This document shows positions 6,389 through 9,629 of a DNA stretch of 9,629 nucleotides, piece after piece; positions within the stretch are counted from its first letter, which is position 1, and each line of letters starts with the position of its first letter. Source of the stretch: Desulfatitalea sp. (lineage in GTDB: Bacteria; Desulfobacterota; Desulfobacteria; Desulfobacterales; Desulfosarcinaceae). The stretch spans positions 1 through 9,629 of the forward strand of contig JABDRH010000384.1 in NCBI GenBank assembly GCA_013041835.1. Reading direction: 5' to 3'. The position numbers and the translations under genes are program-made. Below the pieces are notes generated by a model, which made no database searches, was not told the origin of the DNA, and worked only from the letters and a program-made list of their open reading frames with translations.

Positions 6389-6403
6389 CTGAGTGTTTGC
6401 TCA
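6389..6403 (-). promoter_or_regulatory. Putative TetR operator, copy 1
   Basis: Plus-strand CTGAGTGTTTGCTCA, a partial palindrome with TGAG/CTCA arms. It differs from copy 2 at one base in fifteen and lies 21 bp from it, so both sites face the same side of the helix. It lies about 20 bases upstream of the TetR start and downstream of the predicted promoter, suitable for autorepression. Binding by the adjacent TetR is inference from position. Confidence 0.65.
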
Positions 6404-6409
6404 AAAAAG

Positions 6410-6424
6410 CTGAGTGATTGCTCA
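6410..6424 (-). promoter_or_regulatory. Putative TetR operator, copy 2
   Basis: Plus-strand CTGAGTGATTGCTCA followed by G, giving 5-bp arms CTGAG/CTCAG around six bases. It abuts the predicted -10 element (6425-6430) and would cover the transcription start, so an occupied site should block initiation. It forms a tandem pair with copy 1 at a 21-bp period. Confidence 0.68.
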
Positions 6425-6453
6425 GTACTATCTTTTTTTTCACCACATGTCAA
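6425..6453 (-). promoter_or_regulatory. Sigma70-like promoter of the tetR signalling operon
   Basis: On the minus strand a perfect -35 TTGACA (6453-6448) is separated by 17 bases, including an A8 run, from a weak -10 TAGTAC (6430-6425; three of six consensus bases). An alternative -10, GATAGT with 15-base spacing, overlaps it. The predicted start near 6418 lies within operator copy 2 and would leave a leader of about 50 bases before the TetR ATG. The perfect -35 and the position of the operators support the call; the weak -10 lowers certainty. Confidence 0.6.
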
Positions 6454-6540
6454 GCAAGTTTTTCGATCTAAATTGAATGTTGCTTTGGATTGATGCGACA
6501 AAGAGGATAAGGTGCTGAGTTTATATCGAATTGGAGGGGG

Positions 6541-6562
6541 TGGCATCTCGAGTATGATGCCA
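6541..6562 (-). repeat. Short inverted repeat between the fusion enzyme gene and tetR
   Basis: TGGCATC (6541-6547) and GATGCCA (6556-6562) form a perfect 7-bp stem with an 8-base loop, about 50 bases after the stop of the GcvT-SHMT gene. No T run follows it on the minus strand, so it is not a classical intrinsic terminator. It could be an RNA 3'-end structure or a protein site. The rest of 6563-6611 and 6454-6540 shows nothing I can name. Confidence 0.35.
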
Positions 6563-6611
6563 TTTGGCCGTCATGGCTGCCACTTCGTCGAATGGGCACT
6601 ATCCATGAACC

Positions 6612-9269
6612 CTAATGAAAAAGCTGGTGTAACCGTTCCATGACATCATCCATCGCTTTATCGCTAAAGCAGAAATGGTGATCGAGAAAAGCGCGCCTTA
6701 GCTTTTTGACTTCTTCTTTGACTGTCTTGCCGCGCAAAATCACATCGGCCATGAGCTGGGCGGTGGCCTGGAATGCTTCGGCCTGCATGCCGAAGCGGGT
6801 CATCTCAGCCGTGCCCAGGCGAAGGGCGCCGGCGGCGGTGAAGCCCTCTTCTTCCGGGGCGGCCTGGTAGTTGCAAATGATGTTGTTTTCTTCCAGGCGG
6901 CGGGCGATGGCCGGGCCCTGGGCATAACCGACGCGAACAATGACCTGGTGCGTTTCGGTGTAGCCGATGCCGGGGTCGCCGGCTACTGTCAGGCCGACAT
7001 CGGCCAGGGCGCGGGCAAAGACTTTCGCATTGGCCAGCACACGGGGTTGGTAGTCATCTTTAAAAGCGTTCATTTCCATGGCCGCCAACAGTAGACCGAG
7101 CAGACTGCCCAGGTGATGGTTGCTGACCGCGCCGGGAAAGGCGCGTCGCTGAACGGCTTCCCACAAAGGGTAGCGGACAGTGTCGTGGGGGTCCATATCG
7201 GCGGCCACGATGCCACGCTGGCTGCCGAAAAAGGTTTTATGGGTTGAACCGGTCACCACATCCGCGCCTTCCATGAACGGCTGTTGGAAGTGGGGGCCGC
7301 ACAGGCCCAGCACGTGGGCCATGTCATATAAAAGCACGGTGTCCAGATCCAAATCGTCGATCATCCGCCGCATGGCGGCCACCGGCTCCTTGTGCAGGGT
7401 CATGCTGCGTCCCAGAATAATCAGTTCAGGTCGGTGCAGGGCCATCAACTTGTGCGTGGCTTCGATGTCCACTTGAAACGGATTGTCGGGTTGAACCGGA
7501 ACATTGATCACGGCAGGTCGGTCCAAAGCCGGGTCGCGCCTGACAAAATCGCGCAGGGCCCCCATGGGCTGAGCGCTCAGATGACCGCCCCGGATGATGT
7601 GATGGTTCATTACCATGCGCATGCGGCGCTGTTCGCTTTTGCGGTCGGCGCGGTTGAGGTGGTCGAGCATGGCGCCAAAGAGCACCATGTTGGCCATTTG
7701 CCCGGAGATGGGGCGTATCTCCGCTTGGCGGCATCCGAGGAACAGGCGCAGTTGATCGGTCAAGGCGGTCTCGACGGCCGCGATAAAGTCGGTGCCTTGG
7801 TAGTAGAAAATATCGGCATCGGCAAAGGCTTTCACCTTTTTGTGTTCGGCATAGCGGCCCATGGGATCGGTAATCGAGAGCAGGCGCACTATCGGTGATG
7901 GACTCTGCTCGGAGGGAATCAGGTTGATGCAATGGCTGTTGCGCCACTGATGGTTTTGGATGGCACGCTCCACCCAGGTCTTGGCGTTGGCGGGGGTTGC
8001 CAAAGCCTCTGCTGCTTTTACGGTCAAGGTCTGCTGGAAGGTGGACCAGGTAAATGGGCGCGCCCGCGGGGGTGCATCGCTGCGCAGCAGGAAAGGCATG
8101 ACGCCGGCTTGTAGTGGCTTACCGCGCACGTCGATCATGATGGTATCGCCAGGCGAAATGCGACTGTCCATGAGCGCCAGGCCGATGGCGCGCTTGTCGT
8201 TCCGGCCGTCTGGGCCGGAGACGAGCCCCTTGCCCTGGAACTGCCAGAAGGGGACCATTGTACCGCTGGTCACCCAGCCGGCTGGTGCATCGTCCCGGAA
8301 GAGCGGGGCGCCGGTCCGGGCAATTCCCTTATCGATCAATTCAAAGGGACGAACGGTGTAAGGCAGCACGTGGTGACCGGTCTCATCGCCGTTGATCAAT
8401 TGGTTTAAGGCTGTAAACTGTCGCAGCAAGGGGGGGCGTCCGATGAAATCGCCTTTGCAGGGTGAGAAGCTGACGGCAAAACGTGCCAAAGGTACGCTGA
8501 AAATGGGGATAGGCCGGTTCTGCGGATCGCTGCCCAACTCGTGGCCGTACAGCGGCATGCCGGCTTCCAAGCGCAGCGTGTCCCGAGCGCCAAGCCCCAC
8601 TGGATGGGCCCCTTCGGCGATGAGTGCATCCCATAGGGATCCGGAATGGCGATGGGCCACAAAAATCTCAACGCAAAGCGGCTCCCCCGTGTATCCGGTG
8701 CGGCTGATCCAAAGATCGGTGCCTGCCATGCGTGCGATGCTCAGTGCATTGCGTCTGGGTTCGGGCAATGCGCCGTCGTTGAGTAGACCGCTCAGCACCG
8801 ATTTGGATTGGGGGCCTTGCAGGCTGAGCATGGCCAATGTGTTCGTTCGATCCAAGAGGTGCAGCGATTGGAACCGCGAGCTTACGTTTTGCAGATGATG
8901 CCAGTCCTTTGCACGGTTGGCGGCGTTGACCACGAGTAGATATTGATCTTCGACAAAGCGGTAGAGGTAGGCGTCGTCGATTGCATGCCCGTCCCGGTCG
9001 GGTAGCATGGTATAGTGGCTTTCACCGAGAGCCAGTGCCGAGGCATTGTTGGTGAGGACATGCTGTAAGAAAGGCAGCGCCGATGCGCCTTGGATCACGA
9101 AACGGCCCATGTGGGAGATGTCGAACAACCCGGCGGTGTGGCGGGTGGCCAGGTGCTCCTGGAGAATGCCGCCGGGATACTGTACCGGCATTTCCCAACC
9201 GCCGAAGGGCACCATTTGGGCATTCAGAGCCACATGACGGTTGAACAAGGGCGTGTGGCGTAGAGACAT
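6612..9269 (-). CDS. GcvT aminomethyltransferase fused to serine hydroxymethyltransferase
   Basis: One 885-residue protein. Residues 1-396 are a glycine-cleavage T protein (tetrahydrofolate-dependent aminomethyltransferase). It shows PFGGWEMPVQY (21-31), GLFDISHMG (47-55), the IDD motif near 97-99, RTGYTGEP (190-197), DTLRLEAGMPLYGHEL (230-245) and the C-terminal VTSGTMVP barrel (333-340). After a linker, residues about 425-850 are a PLP-dependent serine hydroxymethyltransferase. It has IPSEQSPSP (451-459), YAE (473-475), FYYQG (488-492), SGQMAN (522-527), GGHL (561-564), DMAH (D649, H652), STHKT with PLP-lysine K678 and ALRLGT with R817. It is divergent from GlyA (GSTHKTFFGSQRG rather than TTTHKTLRGPRGG) but keeps the catalytic set. 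The two reactions share the methylene-tetrahydrofolate pool, so the fusion would channel glycine cleavage into serine synthesis or the reverse. The start lies one base after the rhomboid stop, with only a weak ribosome site, suggesting coupling. Cytoplasmic. Confidence 0.92.
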   Translation of the reverse strand: MSLRHTPLFNRHVALNAQMVPFGGWEMPVQYPGGILQEHLATRHTAGLFDISHMGRFVIQGASALPFLQHVLTNNASALALGESHYTMLPDRDGHAIDDAYLYRFVEDQYLLVVNAANRAKDWHHLQNVSSRFQSLHLLDRTNTLAMLSLQGPQSKSVLSGLLNDGALPEPRRNALSIARMAGTDLWISRTGYTGEPLCVEIFVAHRHSGSLWDALIAEGAHPVGLGARDTLRLEAGMPLYGHELGSDPQNRPIPIFSVPLARFAVSFSPCKGDFIGRPPLLRQFTALNQLINGDETGHHVLPYTVRPFELIDKGIARTGAPLFRDDAPAGWVTSGTMVPFWQFQGKGLVSGPDGRNDKRAIGLALMDSRISPGDTIMIDVRGKPLQAGVMPFLLRSDAPPRARPFTWSTFQQTLTVKAAEALATPANAKTWVERAIQNHQWRNSHCINLIPSEQSPSPIVRLLSITDPMGRYAEHKKVKAFADADIFYYQGTDFIAAVETALTDQLRLFLGCRQAEIRPISGQMANMVLFGAMLDHLNRADRKSEQRRMRMVMNHHIIRGGHLSAQPMGALRDFVRRDPALDRPAVINVPVQPDNPFQVDIEATHKLMALHRPELIILGRSMTLHKEPVAAMRRMIDDLDLDTVLLYDMAHVLGLCGPHFQQPFMEGADVVTGSTHKTFFGSQRGIVAADMDPHDTVRYPLWEAVQRRAFPGAVSNHHLGSLLGLLLAAMEMNAFKDDYQPRVLANAKVFARALADVGLTVAGDPGIGYTETHQVIVRVGYAQGPAIARRLEENNIICNYQAAPEEEGFTAAGALRLGTAEMTRFGMQAEAFQATAQLMADVILRGKTVKEEVKKLRRAFLDHHFCFSDKAMDDVMERLHQLFH

Positions 9270-9270
9270 T

Positions 9271-9629
9271 TTACTGCAACCAAAAATGAATGGCCTTGAA
9301 GATGCGCCACAGCAGCATCAACACCGTGACCACCAGGCATATGGCGGCCACCATGCGGTGGGCTGAGCTTTCGCGCCGTTTTTCAGTATACCCGACCAGC
9401 ATCGCCGATGCTGCGCCGGCGGCCATGCCGCCCATGTGGGCCCAGTTATTGATGCCATCAATCATGAATCCGGAGAGCAAGATGAACAGGGCCCAGCCGC
9501 CCACCTGACGGTAGAGGGCCTGGCCGAACAGCCCCCCCCTGTCCCTGCCGTAGAAAAGGGCCGCGCCGATTAGGCCGCACAGGGCGGCTGAGGCACCGAT
9601 GGTGAGCGGCACTTTCGCCAGGTAGGAGA
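9271..9629 (-). CDS. Rhomboid-family intramembrane serine protease, 5' end cut by window
   Basis: The C-terminal 118 codons of a rhomboid protease, an inner-membrane enzyme that cleaves transmembrane substrates. The catalytic serine lies in GASAALCGLIGA and the catalytic histidine in NNWAHMGGMAAG; the spacing and flanking hydrophobic helices fit the family core. The GASA form replaces the more common GASG, but serine and histidine are both present. A last hydrophobic helix (MVAAICLVVTVLMLLW) follows a charged RRESSAHR linker. The frame is open to the window edge (SYLAKVPLTIGAS), so a GTG at 9612 is an internal valine rather than the start. It ends one base before the GcvT-SHMT start. A functional tie to glycine metabolism is not evident. 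Confidence 0.85.
   Translation of the reverse strand, partial: SYLAKVPLTIGASAALCGLIGAALFYGRDRGGLFGQALYRQVGGWALFILLSGFMIDGINNWAHMGGMAAGAASAMLVGYTEKRRESSAHRMVAAICLVVTVLMLLWRIFKAIHFWLQ

Noticed and set aside
6370..6546. 59-codon N-terminal extension of the TetR gene, including a CLTCG stretch
   Set aside because: It would translate the -35/-10 promoter and both operator-like repeats; TetR homology and normal protein length start at the ATG at 6369.
7180..7898. Plus-strand open frames opposite the SHMT half
   Set aside because: Long frames are expected opposite GC-rich coding sequence; the minus strand encodes conserved SHMT motifs throughout.
8383..8898. Open frames on both strands within the GcvT half
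   Set aside because: Out-of-frame shadows of the conserved T-protein reading frame, with no ribosome sites or domain signal.
9597..9612. GTG at 9612 as start of a 113-residue rhomboid-like protein
   Set aside because: The frame continues upstream to the window edge and the catalytic serine would be only a few residues from the N-terminus; it is an internal valine of a truncated gene.
1..9629. Mobile elements, CRISPR arrays, tRNA or rRNA genes
   Set aside because: No transposase or integrase reading frames, no regularly spaced repeats, and no tRNA-like or rRNA-like segments were recognised on either strand.

Overview
The window looks like a piece of a bacterial chromosome, most likely from a sulfate-reducing Desulfobacterota relative (Desulfobacteraceae/Desulfosarcinaceae type). 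That placement is inferred from gene style: stand-alone receivers, a cytidylate-kinase-like signalling fusion, and a TauE/SafE permease with an N-terminal signal peptide. It was not checked against a database. All nine supported genes lie on the minus strand, so the biological reading order runs from high to low coordinates. The window cuts the first gene at its 5' end and the last gene at its 3' end. I saw no RNA genes, insertion sequences or CRISPR arrays.

Region A (9629 to 6612) is metabolic or membrane. It holds the C-terminal part of a rhomboid intramembrane protease, followed after a single base by one 885-codon gene. That gene fuses a glycine-cleavage T protein (aminomethyltransferase) to a serine hydroxymethyltransferase. 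Both halves keep their recognisable motifs, so one polypeptide could take the one-carbon unit from glycine cleavage onto tetrahydrofolate and use it to interconvert glycine and serine.

Region B (6611 to 6370) is a 242-base gap. It carries a sigma70-like promoter (perfect TTGACA, 17-base spacer, weak -10) immediately followed by two near-identical partly palindromic 15-mers spaced 21 bp apart. These are probable operators for the TetR-family repressor encoded just downstream.

Region C (6369 to 650) is a compact signalling operon. In order it encodes: a TetR-family regulator; a cytidylate-kinase-like/BON/receiver fusion whose nucleotide-binding loop is replaced by a cysteine-containing sequence; a membrane sensor histidine kinase with a probable Cache sensor domain; a stand-alone receiver; a small histidine-kinase-like protein that keeps the phospho-accepting H-box but lacks a usable ATPase domain (a ChpT-like phosphotransferase candidate); and two more stand-alone receivers. 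There are thus one apparently active kinase, one probable phosphotransferase or phosphatase, and four receiver domains. None of the receivers has a DNA-binding output. The only DNA-binding protein is the TetR at the head. Tight spacing and overlaps support co-transcription and translational coupling.

Region D (606 to 1) is a TauE/SafE-family permease truncated by the window edge, 43 bases after the last receiver and possibly part of the same operon. It is the only candidate for a physiological output or substrate link, possibly sulfite, a sulfonate or another small anion.
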